A stretch of DNA of 64,000 bases from Gonatopus flavifemur (lineage: Eukaryota > Arthropoda > Insecta > Hymenoptera > Dryinidae): NCBI GenBank assembly GCA_018340375.1, contig JAFFJZ010000001.1, forward strand, positions 11,426,001-11,490,000. The letters run 5' to 3'. A program made the translations under genes and the position numbers. Below, piece by piece: positions 49,101-58,809 of the stretch. Below the pieces are notes generated by a model, which was given only the letters and a program-made list of their open reading frames with translations, searched no databases and was not told where the DNA came from. The stretch's first letter is position 1; the number at the start of each line of letters is the position of its first letter.

Positions 49101-52100
49101 TTTATTGTTGAATCAGCTTCCCAAGTATTTTATATAACTTCCATGAAAAATATATTGAAAAATCACGGAGTTCCCGACGGGCCTGGATCGAGAAGGGGTC
49201 TAGGGAGGGCTATAGCTCTGGGCCCCGTTCACCGGGAGAGGGGGCTCATTTGAGGAAGCACATTAATGTAAAGGCTCTGAAGGACATTCCTTCCTCCCGC
49301 TTTTCACCTCAAATCGTTTCATAGCCCCGGGCCTCAACACCCCTTAACCCGGCTCTGGTTCCCGATTGTAAGGGCGCCAGCCCCTAAAGCCCTGCCCAAA
49401 ATCCATTAAAGTTTATATCAATTGATGTAGAATTGAATACCCTGTCACGAAAATCCAGGTGGGATTCGACGTGGATTCCAGCTCCGAAATTTACCCGCGT
49501 GTCCAGCTGGGATTTCTCATTTCCAGGTGGAATCTCAGCTGGGATTCCCATTTCCAGGTGGAATCGCAGCTAGAATTTCAACTCCAACGTGAGATTTCAC
49601 TTGGAATTTCTGATCCCAGGTGGAATCTCAGTTGAAATTGGAAATCCCACATGGAATCCAGTTAGGATTCTTGCCCAGATAGCACAAGCACGTTCTGAGA
49701 ATGTTCTAAGAATATACGTTGAGGATATTCGAATATTCTATGGAGATTCTTATTACGTGTGAATATATTCTACGCACATTCTCAGAATGTTTGAATGAGA
49801 CTGTTTCAAATATTCTCAGAATATTATACCACGAATATTGTGGGAATGTTATAAGAAAATGCTGTCAAAATGGAAATTCCTGCCAATATAACTTCTGTAT
49901 ATAACTGAAAACTAATTCACAATCAATTTTTTCACTCATTAAACATCTGTAATCATGGATTCTTAGCAATATTATGGATTCACATAGATGGGTGAGATAT
50001 TTATGATTGCAACAAGCAATCATGATATATACGATATTTCTTAATATTTCCCGTACAGCACAACCACCGATTCTCCACCCAGGACTTCGGTGGACTGGAG
50101 GTGGAGAATCAGTGGAGAAATGAGAGCCGTGGAAATAAGGGAGAGTCTCCGTTGAGGCAACGGAGAGGCGACGTGGATTTGTCCGCCTCCTTTATTTTCA
50201 ATAAAAATTATGTTAGTGGATTCACTCCCCAAACAGCACCATATATTTGATGCATATCTATACTATATATTTTGATATTTGAATATTTTATACATATGGT
50301 ATGCACCCAAGTAACACAAGAAGTTCTAAGAATGTGCTCGAACAGTCTAAGAAGGTGCTGGACCATTCTTAGAATGTTCGAGCACATTCTCAGAACTTCT
50401 TGTGTTACTTGGGCATGTAAATAATATCGTATAAATATTTTATAGATATATGAAATATTTTGTGCTGTGTGGGTCATTGAAATTTGGTTGTGTAAATCGA
50501 CAGATATGAATTTTATTGAAAATAAAGGGGGTGGACAAATCCACGTCGCCTCTCCGTTGCCTCAACGGGGACTCTTCCTCATTTCTCCCTTATTTCCACG
50601 GCTCTCATTTCTCCACTGATTCTCCACCTCCAGTCCACCGAACAGTGTTTCCACTTCAGGGATGATTATCCCAGTTTGGGGATTTTTGGACCTCTTAAGG
50701 GATTAAACAGGGATTCAGGGATTTTGTGAGATTTTCAGACAGGATAATTTTTTTATGGAAATACAAAACCCGAACTAAAATTCGATATTTAGAATGTATC
50801 TTTAACAAGACATTCATTTCCCAAAAAGGGGAATATTTAGGGATTTCTTTCTTCCAAAAGAGGGACGAAGAGGGATTGTTTTTTTTTTCTAAGAAAAAAG
50901 GGATAACTAGGGATTTTTCATTCTAGTTGGTGGGAATTTTTTTTTGGTCGTATGGAAACACTGCCACCGAAGTCCTGGGTGGAGGATCGGTGGTTGTGTT
51001 GTACGGGTTTATTACACTTTTGATGATTGATTTTCACGCATGACGCTCTCAAAACATTCGGGATATTAAAATGCACATTTATAAATTTCTCATTCCCCAA
51101 ATACAAATTGGAATAATATATTATCCAAGGGTCTGTCGCCTGTGAACAACATCCCACACAGCACATCCACCGATGTCCACGTCGCATCTCCGTGGAGGCG
51201 AGGTGGAAGAAAGGGAGACGTGGATACAAGGTGGAAAGAACGGAGAAGCGACGTAGAGGCGACGGAGAAATGTCCGCGTGCTGTACGGGATTATCCGCCA
51301 TTACTGAATTCATGTCAGTAAGATGCTTGCGCATGCGCTGCTCATCAATCTACCTACAAACTTTGTACGCATATGTACGAACGTTCCTAGAATATTCGAA
51401 ACAGTCCCATTCAAATGTTCTAAGAATCTTCTATGAATATTTACGAAGCTTCTACGCTCTTTGTAAGAATATTCGATACAGTACGTTTTACGGATGTTGT
51501 GAGAATATTCTCAGAATATTCTGTGTTACATGGGTATAGTTGTCGATATTTGGATGACTAAAACGGGCGTTGACTCGAATAAATTCAAATTTAGTTTCTT
51601 TGAATTCAGTTGCTGTTACTAATTTCAAGTTGCCTTTACTACAGCTTTTTTCACCGACTTCTATTTTGTTATAACTCAGAACTGATTTTCATAATTAACT
51701 TCAGTTCATTCGGTCAAATAAATTATTTTTTTCGGCGCGTAAGTGTTTTGAGTCAACTGGATAAGTATGTATTGAAATAAATCCCCGCTCAATCATTTCA
51801 ATCAATATTCAGTTGACTCAACTGGGCGGCAAGATTCGCTGCATCCAAATATTCTTGTAATATTTCTCAGATAGATTTTGGATGTCTTGCGTGACACTTT
51901 TTTTGTATTTCATTTTTCTTAATTTCATACGTTGAATATTCCCTAGTAGAAATTTTGAATGAGAAAATATCAGGGCGTGACGGGGAATGCCTGATTTCCT
52001 ATCAGGTCCTCATCAGGTTTCGTCACGGTTTCCCCTATATCGTTCGATTTTATGGAAATCCCATCCGAACCCTATTGTACCCCCGTGTTACAACCCTGTT

Positions 52101-54648
52101 TGAATCCTATTAAGGGAATCTGATAAGTCCCTTGTAAGAACCTTATAAGATTTCCTTATTCACGGTTTCTGGATTCCAACCTGATCAGGGCCTTATTAAA
52201 AATAGGGAATGCCTGATCAAATTTCTACTAGGGTTATACACTGGCAGAAATATCTGGAAGTTTTTTCTCAATAATGTACATGAATTTAGGTTCATACACA
52301 TCCTACATTACATTCAATGTACAAAAATATGAAAAAACTATAGATTATACTATAGTTTACATTAAGTCTAATGTAAAATGTGTATGAAATTGAATTCATG
52401 CACGTGCTTGAAAATAACTTCCAGCGAGAATATTAAAATTAATGTATAAATTTCTAACAGGGTGCTTCCGTGGCTTTTATTGACTTGGAACCACCTTTGT
52501 GTGCTTCACATATTGGTCCGTTTCCAGCAACATTCAACATAAGATGAAGAACAATGTGATACACCAAAAAGCGGAGTAGGTAAATAATTTCCCCAGTAGC
52601 AGCCCGGATAGCATCGGGAGGTTTTCTAAACATTCACAAAACGTACTTGCTGACACAGAGAACGTTCAAATGAGATCCCAGGACGTTCTAAGAACGTCGC
52701 ATGTACGTCCCAGGGACATACAAATGTTCCGTAATGTTCTGTTTATCTTCACCAAGCGACGTTTTGGGGATGTGTTCAATACAGGTGTCAATGACGTTCT
52801 GCGATACTACACATATGTTTGTAAAGGTTAGTTTCCATGAAAGTACGTTTGGAAAACATACTGAGGACGTTCCGTGTGAGATGAAAAGAACGTACCGGGA
52901 GCGTATTCAGGTGCACTAAAAATGGAGGTTCTCTGAACATATCAAAACCTACTCCCCAGACATCAAGCCGCGCAGAACTTAGGTTATGTTGCTAAAACGT
53001 TCAGAAGACTTCTGATATTATCTGACCTTTTCTAGAAGGGGTTAGAAATGCTAAGAGCGTGTTTGGAAAATCCTACGAACATGCGTAGAACCTCCAAATG
53101 AGACTGTTGCGGATAATTATGTGCTATGCACCTCCATAGAATATCTTAACGAATTTATCTAAAATAGTCTCATTCGCACATTCTTTTCACATTCATAGAG
53201 TCACCATAGCATACCCTGGTGAAAATGGGAGCGAGAAGAAAGAGTAAACGAAGCGTATGCTGAAGGGTAACAGAAACGTTAATGGAAAGTATACGAACCC
53301 TGTGGTGGGAATTGAACCAGTGACTTTCACTATGGTAGGGTCTTATCCACTGAGCCATGGATCGTCGTTAACTTCGGTTGCTGAAAGATGTCATTTGAAG
53401 TCAGAATAGGTATGACTCGCATATGCTTCATATAACCTATTATTACGTTACGTGAAGAGTATGCGAAACAGGATCAGAAGTTGATGAAACGTATACAGAA
53501 CGTATGATTTGATGATTTTCCAGCGAGCGGGTATCATACGCTCCAGACAGAGGGAGTTGAAACGTTTTTCGCTTCGTTAACGTTTCCTTCTCGCTTTGTG
53601 TATACGCTTCATTTACACCAGGGTATTTGAGAAGTTCTTGTGCTACTTGGGTTATCCCTTCGGGCATTTTAGTGTTACACAAGTTTCAGGACAAGTCTTA
53701 TCTGAAACTCGTTCAAAAACATTACACAGGATATTTAAAACATAGCAAGATATAAAATGTTTATTGAGTTGTAGCAAGTTTGAATTGCTGTCTGGAATCT
53801 TAATACATAGTCGAAATTGTTGAATTTATAATTGTGACCAAGTCCAAAAACTATATTTTGCATACAATTATTCGAAAATCCCAAACAAAAGGCAGAAATT
53901 ACCTGTATGATAAAAGTGACCTCATAGTACGGAGTTTCGGTCCAGTTAAAGAAACCAAGCCACATTCTAAACGGAAGTACTCTATCCGTTCCATTCCTTC
54001 CGATGTTTTCTACAAGTTTCGTAAACGTGACTGTGTATGGTCACTTCTTTATTTTCATTCATGATAATATTTATTCGCAATGATGAATCAGTCACTTCGC
54101 CAATAACATAGTTACCAACAATTCTTCAAGAATCCCCATTATGACAGTTCAGATTAAAATCGTCATGAATCTCTGGTATTTGAAAGGAATTCTTAAAGAA
54201 TCTTTCTTTCGGAATTTTCTTTCAGAACTAACACAACGGGAGTTCATTTGGGACATGCTTGCACTGTGTGGGACACCATGCGAAACAATATTATCAGATT
54301 TGTAATCCTAGTTAAAATCTAGAATATTCCATTCAACTGATTACATTTTATAATATTTATTGTTGTATTGATTTAGTTTTTAATGGATCATTTACCGTAG
54401 AAAGGGATTATTATATAGCACTGGGTAGCCAATAAGGAAAAAAAAGTGAACCAGGATACAAAGAACACACAATTTTTTGAGCAAGCCTTCATTACTTCAG
54501 TCCCAAACTCATCATAATTAGAGTGCCAAAAGTTCTTCTGAGTGTACGCAATAACGTTCAAGAGATCTACTTTTTGCACATAAATGGTGAAGATTTTCAT
54601 TAATGCCATACTCAGAGCCATGATGTTGAATGACAAGTAAGCTAGTTC
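40174..54648 (-). CDS. Odorant receptor, insect OR family (7-transmembrane), 5' exon missing
   Basis: Five exons, minus strand: 54396-54648, 53903-54030, 48355-48705, 41903-42178 and 40174-40233. GT-AG sites and phases (1, 0, 0, 0) agree throughout, giving 355 residues. Insect ORs are ligand-tuned subunits of cation channels formed with Orco in sensory-neuron membranes. Family signs in order: a membrane-rich first exon (LSFNIMALSM, VFFVSWFTFFSLLATQ); LPFRMWLGFFNWTETPYYEV before TM3; a long exon with MLQNKFIHIC, GEHQALINYCQKLEEMF and TM4-5; then GMTVHLFML, QHPCVLTAGGFFPISLQTF; and the classic end SYYTLLRQ. A first exon of perhaps 60-80 residues should lie beyond 54648 but was not found. No stops or frameshifts occur in the recognised exons, although intron 3 is 6.2 kb and intron 2 about 5.2 kb, both packed with transposons. 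OR gene expansion fits Hymenoptera. Expression is unknown. Confidence 0.88.
40898..41532. mobile_element. CCCGTATGGAAATATT element in the last receptor intron
   Basis: Left end CCCGTATGGAAATATTTCGC, right end inverted CCCGTATGGAAATATTACGC, TA on both flanks. Long arms of CTCTGAAAAAA/TTTTTTCAGAG words form a foldback. The open frames on both strands here are translations of these words. Confidence 0.85.
42179..42490. other. Receptor intron sequence
   Basis: Ordinary AT-rich intron with an inverted pair of ACTTTCC/TCTTTATATTTTC words near 42225-42380. Nothing else seen. Confidence 0.4.
42508..42927 (-). pseudogene. Helix-turn-helix (Psq/CENP-B type) transposase fragment
   Basis: A 139-codon frame. 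LKIRIAAKLKGFPLTTLQRY at about residues 38-57 matches the pattern of an HTH_psq DNA-binding domain as used by pogo-type transposases. The following IPEDDKNLVFHLRKL could be the start of the linker to the second helix-turn-helix. No DDE catalytic domain follows; the frame runs straight into the left terminus. It is therefore a broken transposase, inside an odorant receptor intron on the same strand as the receptor. Confidence 0.55.
43197..43332. mobile_element. CCCTATCAAAAATG foldback MITE
   Basis: Ends CCCTAT and ATAGGG, arms with TGTCCGACAGA and its inverse, AT on both flanks. 136 bp, inside the pogo-like element. Confidence 0.75.
43390..43683. mobile_element. CCCTGGTGAAAGGGAAGCG MITE
   Basis: Terminal repeats CCCTGGTGAAAGGGAAGCGT are perfect over 19 bp; TC lies on both flanks. 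Interior words GAAGCGTAAGC/GTATACGCTT link it to the 53214 and 59396 elements, but it has no tRNA-like part. Confidence 0.85.
45335..45899. mobile_element. CACYSAAAAAATCRTAT MITE, nested
   Basis: Left end CACTGAAAAAATCGTAT, inverted right end CACCCAAAAAATCATAT, TG on both flanks. Comparison with the uninterrupted copy near 50119 shows GAAATG directly joined to the GAGCCGTGG block there, confirming the insertion. Confidence 0.8.
45396..45762. mobile_element. AGATCTGATC-repeat MITE, nested
   Basis: Ends CCCAGGAAAAAATCATTAG and inverted CCCGGGAAAAAATGATCAG; TA on both flanks. The interior is about 20 copies of AGATCT in phrases such as TCAGATCTGATCAGATC, split by a unique centre near 45560-45690. 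Confidence 0.82.
46590..47216. mobile_element. CCCAATAAACACA MITE, copy 2
   Basis: Left end CCCAATAAACACACACACG, right end decayed to CTCAGTAAACACACGCACG (inverted). AG on both flanks. Sister of 11480-12140, here inside the piggyBac-like element. Confidence 0.8.
48834..49085. mobile_element. CACTGTACAAAATATTC MITE
   Basis: Ends CACTGTACAAAATA and inverted CACTGTAAAAAATTG, CA on both flanks. Located in receptor intron 2. The interior shares AATTGCTTCAC-like text with 4034-4316. Confidence 0.75.
49086..50049. repeat. Intron segment with short palindromic repeats
   Basis: 49440-49680 is a run of units like CAGGTGGAATCTCAGCTGGGATT in both orientations. 49180-49400 is GC-richer (GGGCCCCGTTCACCGG), probably an old repeat. 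A CCCAGATAGCACAAGC terminus starts at 49676, with TTCTAAGAATAT-type arms; its partner end is unclear. Confidence 0.5.
50228..50473. mobile_element. CCCAAACAGCACC MITE, nested
   Basis: Ends CCCAAACAGCACC and inverted CCCACACAGCACA; TC on both flanks. Interior has TATAGATATG-like arms around the 50306-50413 element. Confidence 0.75.
50306..50413. mobile_element. 108-bp near-perfect palindrome MITE
   Basis: CCCAAGTAACACAAGAAGTT reads the same inverted at the right end, and nearly every base pairs to the centre through GTGCTCGAACA and TTCTAAGAA. CA lies on both flanks. The third level of the nest in this part of the receptor intron. Confidence 0.9.
50643..50963. mobile_element. hAT-type MITE with CAGTGTTTCCA ends
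   Basis: Ends CAGTGTTTCCA and TGGAAACACTG; 8-bp duplication CCACCGAA at 50635-50642 and 50964-50971. The interior has GGGATTTTTGG/GGGATTTCTTT words. Inserted in the 50050-51007 MITE. Confidence 0.88.
51153..51289. mobile_element. Short CCCACACAGCACA...CTGTACGGG MITE
   Basis: 137 bp with AT on both flanks. Its ends match the CCCGTACAGCACA family, and the inside keeps only ACGTGGA and GGCGACGGAGAAATGTCCGC blocks, so it may be a compact derivative. Confidence 0.75.
51290..51940. other. Receptor intron sequence with a decayed MITE
   Basis: About 51351-51532 has AGAATATTC arms and a right end GTGTTACATGGG followed by TA; the left end is decayed (CCTACAAAC after TA). The remainder is AT-rich. Confidence 0.4.
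51941..52233. mobile_element. CCCTAGTAGAAATTTTG MITE
   Basis: Ends CCCTAGTAGAAATTT and AAATTTCTACTAGGG; TT on both flanks. Inner arms share GGGAATGCCTGAT and paired CCTGAT/ATCAGG words. Confidence 0.85.
52234..53213. other. Receptor intron with partial CCCGGATAGC element
   Basis: 52243-52430 has paired ACTTCCAG/CTGGAAGTT ends. From about 52606, CCCGGATAGCATCGGG leads into sequence rich in AACGTTC and GGACGTTCTAAG. A matching-type end (CTTGTGCTACTTGGG) lies at about 53641, but the flanking pairs differ, so the boundaries are unsure. Confidence 0.45.
53214..53623. mobile_element. CCCTGGTGAAAATGGGAGCG MITE with tRNA-like cargo, copy 1
   Basis: Ends CCCTGGTGAAAATGGG and inverted CCCTGGTGTAAATGAAGCG, TA on both flanks. 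It matches 59396-59897 in reverse orientation. The tRNA-like part is at 53300-53366. No transposase. Confidence 0.88.
53300..53366 (-). ncRNA. tRNA-like sequence inside the 53214-53623 MITE
   Basis: On the minus strand it shows an A-box match TGGCTCAGTGG (53348-53358) and a B-box match GGTTCAATTC (53309-53318) at tRNA spacing, with AAGACCCTACCATAGTGAAAG between. Stems are imperfect, so it is a tRNA relic or a tRNA-derived promoter, not a proven tRNA. Confidence 0.6.
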
Positions 54649-55193
54649 CTGGAAAAATTCAAGAGAACCAAAATAACGATGTAGAAGTCGGCGACCGTGA
54701 TGCCAGATTACCTGTTGTAAACTGTTTTCTGGTATTTCACCGATTTTTTTACCATTATAATAAATTAAGTGAATTACGGTAAATTACTTCTGCTATCCTG
54801 TGGAAATCCTAATCAATGCAGATAAAACCTCATCGACCCTGTTTCAAATACACACATCAAACCGCATAAACTTCTCGGTTTTATCTGTTTTGATGAGATT
54901 TTATAAAGGAAGTTGTTGGTGCCCAATGAAATCCCATCAAAACTCATGAATCTTGTCAAATTCACAAAATCTCATAGATGCGGTTTCAAATACACATGGG
55001 GCAAAACACGTCAAGTGTTCCTACTTGAAAATGTTATGTTCTCTGATTTTGATGAAGTTGTTGCACTATCAGAGTGAATGAACTGTGCAAATTGGGAAGG
55101 CGGAATATGGACAGGTTGCCGAGATACAGGGGCTCGAAGTTGGGAGTGTTTTTGTTTTCGTTAAACCATAAGTCTCATGACCGTGCATTTAAA
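54649..55193. other. Sequence 5' of the recognised receptor exons
   Basis: The receptor's first exon was looked for here without success. 54834-55075 contains a repeat with GTTTCAAATACACA and GATTTTGATGAAGTTGTTGC; a diverged inverted relative lies near 62480-62600. Confidence 0.45.
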
Positions 55194-56595
55194 CCCCAAT
55201 GAAAATATTTCTCTTCAAAACTTCAACAATTTCTCTGCGAAACTTCATTATCGCAATTCTTAGAGAAAGAAAGAATTTTTTCAGCAGATTCATCTTCCAA
55301 AACTCTGTGGAATTCTGCATATTTCTGAAAATTTCTATTGCCAGTAAAGGTTTCTCTGTACATTTCCAACTTATTGGTCAAAGTTGTTTTGTTGAGAAAT
55401 GTTGAATTTTCTCAACATTTTTCTACTTGATAAATGGTGGAAACATTTGATGAGGAAAGGAATTTTCTCCACGAATTCATACATTTCTCTGCAAACTACA
55501 TTTGCACAAAAAAATTTGAATTTTCTCTTTATTTGTCTATTCCAAGAATATTACGGCTTGTGGCGGAGAGTTGAGTTTTCTATACAAATTCATACATTTT
55601 TCTCAAATCGCATTTGCGGAGATAAAGTGAATTTTTTCAAATTTTTCAATCGACTCAAAACAACTTGAGTAAAATTCACTAGTAGGCCTCGAAAAAACCT
55701 CTCTCCCACGACCCACTCATTTTTCCTTTCGGAGGATTCTGAATCGATTAGTCTTTATCTGACGGGAACGAATTTTTTAAAATTTTCTATCGATTTGACC
55801 CAGCACTTGGAAAATTTACAAGTTAAGGTCGAAAAAAACCTTTCTCCCACGATCTACTCATTTTTCGTTTCATAAGATTCTGAATCGATTGGTTTATATC
55901 TTACAGGGACGAACTTTCAAAATTTTCGATCGATTTGACTCAGCACTTGGAAAAATTTACAAGTTGAGGTCAAAAAAATCCCCTCTCCCACGACCTATTC
56001 ATTTTTCGTTTCAGAAGATTCTGCATTGATTGGTCTATGCCTCACGAAAACGAATTTTTCAAAATTTTCCATTGCGATGATTCCCATAAGTGGTACTTTA
56101 AGATTCCTGTAGTCATCTCGGAGATCCGCAGATGTGATAGAGGCTTTGCTTCTTACTCGCAGGACCCGGGTTCAATTCCGGACACTGAGGAAAGTTCCTA
56201 AAAATGGACTTTCAATGTGGTGTCTCTTCCGTAATGTCATTCAAGTCGAACTGGAAGGAGATTTGTAGAGATAAACTCTGAACAAAAATTTTTTTTCTCA
56301 AGCAAAAGTGAATAGATAAAACAGAGATTTGTAGAGTAATGCAGAAATATGCAGAGAAGTATTTAATGTAATATGTAGATTTGGCGAGTTTTGTACGAAT
56401 TTTGTGGAGAAATTCATAAAATATTACGAAGATTGGAAGAATTATGTACAATTTTGCAGAGTAATGCAGAAATTTGTAGAGTAATATTTATGATTCAAAA
56501 TTCTGCAAATTTCTCAAAGCGTCCGAAATCTGACAGTTATGTAGAAAAATCTGAAGAGGTGTGAAGAATTTTGAAAAGAAATATTTTTATCGGGG
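55194..56595. mobile_element. 1.4-kb CCCCAATAAAAATATTTC element with a tRNA-like insert, copy 2
   Basis: Reverse-oriented sister of 25907-27306: ends CCCCAATGAAAATATTTCTC and inverted CCCCGATAAAAATATTTC, AA on both flanks. Similarity runs over the full length, including the tandem blocks and the tRNA-like piece. Confidence 0.87.
56119..56190 (+). ncRNA. tRNA-like sequence inside the 55194-56595 element
   Basis: Carries the B-box GGTTCAATTCC (56169-56179) inside a T arm whose CCGG stem still pairs, a segment resembling an anticodon arm (TGCTTCTTACTCGCA), and a D-arm-like GATGTGATAGAGGC. Same position in the element as 26315-26385. Confidence 0.55.
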
Positions 56596-57282
56596 AAGGG
56601 AACGAAGTACAGATTTCCCAACACTGTTTTCTTGTACTTTCCGATAAAAATTATGAAAATATCCTCAGATAATTGTTAAGATGAAAAAAAGTGATGTTTT
56701 TTATTTTTCAATTTTGTTTCCTTGTGAGAGGGAAGCTTTGTGATCGTTTCGGGGGACCGAAAATTTTTTTCTTTCAAAACTCAAAATTTCCTAGGTCAAA
56801 ACGTTCCTCCAAACTCGGGGAACAATTTTGGTTTCGTGTCTGTCTGTCTGTCTGTACGTACGTATGTACGTGCATATGTGTGTGCAGGTTTGCGATCGGG
56901 GATATTTTTCGTTCCTTTTATCCGATCGTCATGAAATTTTAACCACGGTTAGATGTAGTATTGATAGTAGTCCTGTATAAGTTTCAACCTGATTCTTACA
57001 GGAGAACGGGAGGTTTGGGAAAAATGTCATAAAAATGGGGATTTGCGACCGCGCATATTCCCGGGTCCTATGATCCGATTGCCATGAAACTTATACCACG
57101 TTCTGATTATGATTCGCTAGTGGTCCCATATGACTTTCATCCCAATCGGTTGGAAATTGTGGAAAATTTTTTTTGCGATCTGTGTTCTTTGGCAATGTTT
57201 TGAAAGCATGCCTTTCCTATGTTCATATCATCCGAATACCTTGGAACTTGGAGAATATTCATTCCACGAGGTGTGAGGTGTA
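56596..57282. repeat. Diverged repeat with TCTG/TACG microsatellite
   Basis: 56836-56886 is a TCTG, then TACG/TATG microsatellite. 56920-57280 carries phrases such as CCGATTGCCATGAAACTTATA that recur at 59155-60420. Function unknown; probably a large dispersed repeat into which mariner 2 jumped. Confidence 0.5.
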
Positions 57283-57621
57283 ACACGTGGTTCAATAAGA
57301 CCCGAGACTAACAACCAAAACAACATTTTTTTTTCAAAAATCATTTTTGTTCCTCAATATAATCCCCTTTTAGAGTGATACAATCTTTCCAACATTTCTA
57401 TACCATGTTTATGGAAGGATTTATCCTTTGCTTCAAAATAGGCTTCAGTTTCGGCAATGACTTTCTCATTCGAGCCAAATTTTTCTCCCTGGAGCATTTT
57501 TTTGAGATCCGCAAAGAGCCAGTAGTCGCTGGAGGCTAAATCTGGCGAATACGGGGGGTGGGGAAGCAAATCAAAGCCCAACTCGTTGAATTTTGCCATT
57601 TTTTTCATGGACTTGTGGCAT

Positions 57622-57949
57622 CCCAACCAGAAATTTACAACAGGCGCAGTACTGCACTAGTACTAGCCAAAACTGGCAGGGTACTGGCATTTGTCTGGAA
57701 TGATAACGCTTTACAGTACTGGGGATTCAGTACTGATGTCATTATTCGCAATCAGTGCAGGGCCAGTACTGGGTTAGTACCTGGCCGGTATTAAGTTCTC
57801 AGCACTGGTTTATCAGTACAGGCATATTACTGTATTTTTATGTATCCAGTACTGATCCCGTACGTGTTGACCAAGTGTTGGAGACCCAATACTGGCACTG
57901 TACTGCACCTGTTTTCAACATTGGCATATTACGGATTCTTCTGATTGGG
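57622..57949. mobile_element. CCCAACCAGAA-type MITE in the mariner 2 transposase
   Basis: Ends CCCAACCAGAAATT and TTCTGATTGGG. AT lies on both flanks, and the broken HQDNA-CHKS motif shows that only an AT was duplicated. This is the clearest proof of the 2-bp duplication in the window. Confidence 0.92.
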
Positions 57950-58561
57950 ATGGTGCATTGTCTTGGTGACAAAGGATTTTTTTCTCCTTCATATGCGGTC
58001 GTTTTGCTGCGATCTCCTCCTTCAAATGTACCAACAAGTCAATATATTAATCACTGTTGATCAATTCAACTTTTTTCAGGTAATCTATGAAAATCACGCC
58101 ATGTGTATCCTAGAAAACAGACGCCATGACTTTGCCAGCAGACTGCTGCGTTTTCGGACGCTTTGGGCGGCTCTCGCCAGCCATGCGCCACTCAGATGAT
58201 TGCCGATTCGACTCCGGAGTGAAATGATGTGTCAATGTTTCATCCATGGTCACGTATCGATGCAGGAAATCCTCTTCATTGCGAGTAAATAGCAATAAAC
58301 AGCTCTCTGAATCGTCGACTCGTTGCTGTTTTTGTTCCACCGAGAGCAATCGCGGCACCCACTTGGAAAATACCTTTTTAATGCTCAATTTTTCATGAAG
58401 GATCGTAAATACGCTTCCAGATGATATCTGTGTCATTTCTGCAATCTCACGGACCTCCACTTTGCGATTTTTCATCACGATTTTTAACACTTCACTCACA
58501 TTTTCCGGTGTAACGGCTTTCAATGGCCTACCCGAACGTTCCGCATCGTTTGGGTCTGTAC

Positions 58562-58809
58562 CAGTGTCCTCAGATTTGACTCGCAGACGTTACACACACA
58601 GATGCGACTGTGCGTCAGTGTGAAAAAAGGGAGGGTACGGTCGCGCGCGCAACCTAGCATGCTTTCTCCTTCGCTCTCCCATCAAATATTCTATGAGCAA
58701 TAGAGGAAGCATGCTAGGTTGCGCGCGCAACCGTATCCTCCCTTTTTTCACACGGATTCACAGTCGCATCTTTGTGTGTAACGTTTGCGAGTCCAATCTG
58801 AGGACACTG
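58562..58809. mobile_element. hAT-type foldback MITE in the mariner 2 transposase
   Basis: Ends CAGTGTCCTCAGATT; arms of about 100 bp include GTTGCGCGCGCAACC-like sequence and AAAAAAGGGAGG. The 8-bp flanks GTCTGTAC and GTCCGTAC differ by one base. Confidence 0.85.

Larger units (their letters stand above)
50050..51007. mobile_element. CCCGTACAGCACAACCACCG MITE, copy 2
   Basis: Ends CCCGTACAGCACAACCACCG and its inverse (CCCGTACAACACAACCACCG), TT on both flanks. Same inner blocks as 45260-46205. It carries its own nest: 50228-50473 and 50643-50963. Confidence 0.88.

Noticed and set aside
50918..51334. 138-codon minus-strand frame
   Set aside because: It spans two MITEs and their junctions; the part outside them shows no family features.
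54709..54790. Possible first receptor exon ending CAACAG before GTAATC
   Set aside because: The donor is in phase, but the predicted residues (GKKIGEIPENSLQQ) lack the hydrophobic TM1 of receptors and a stop lies just upstream.
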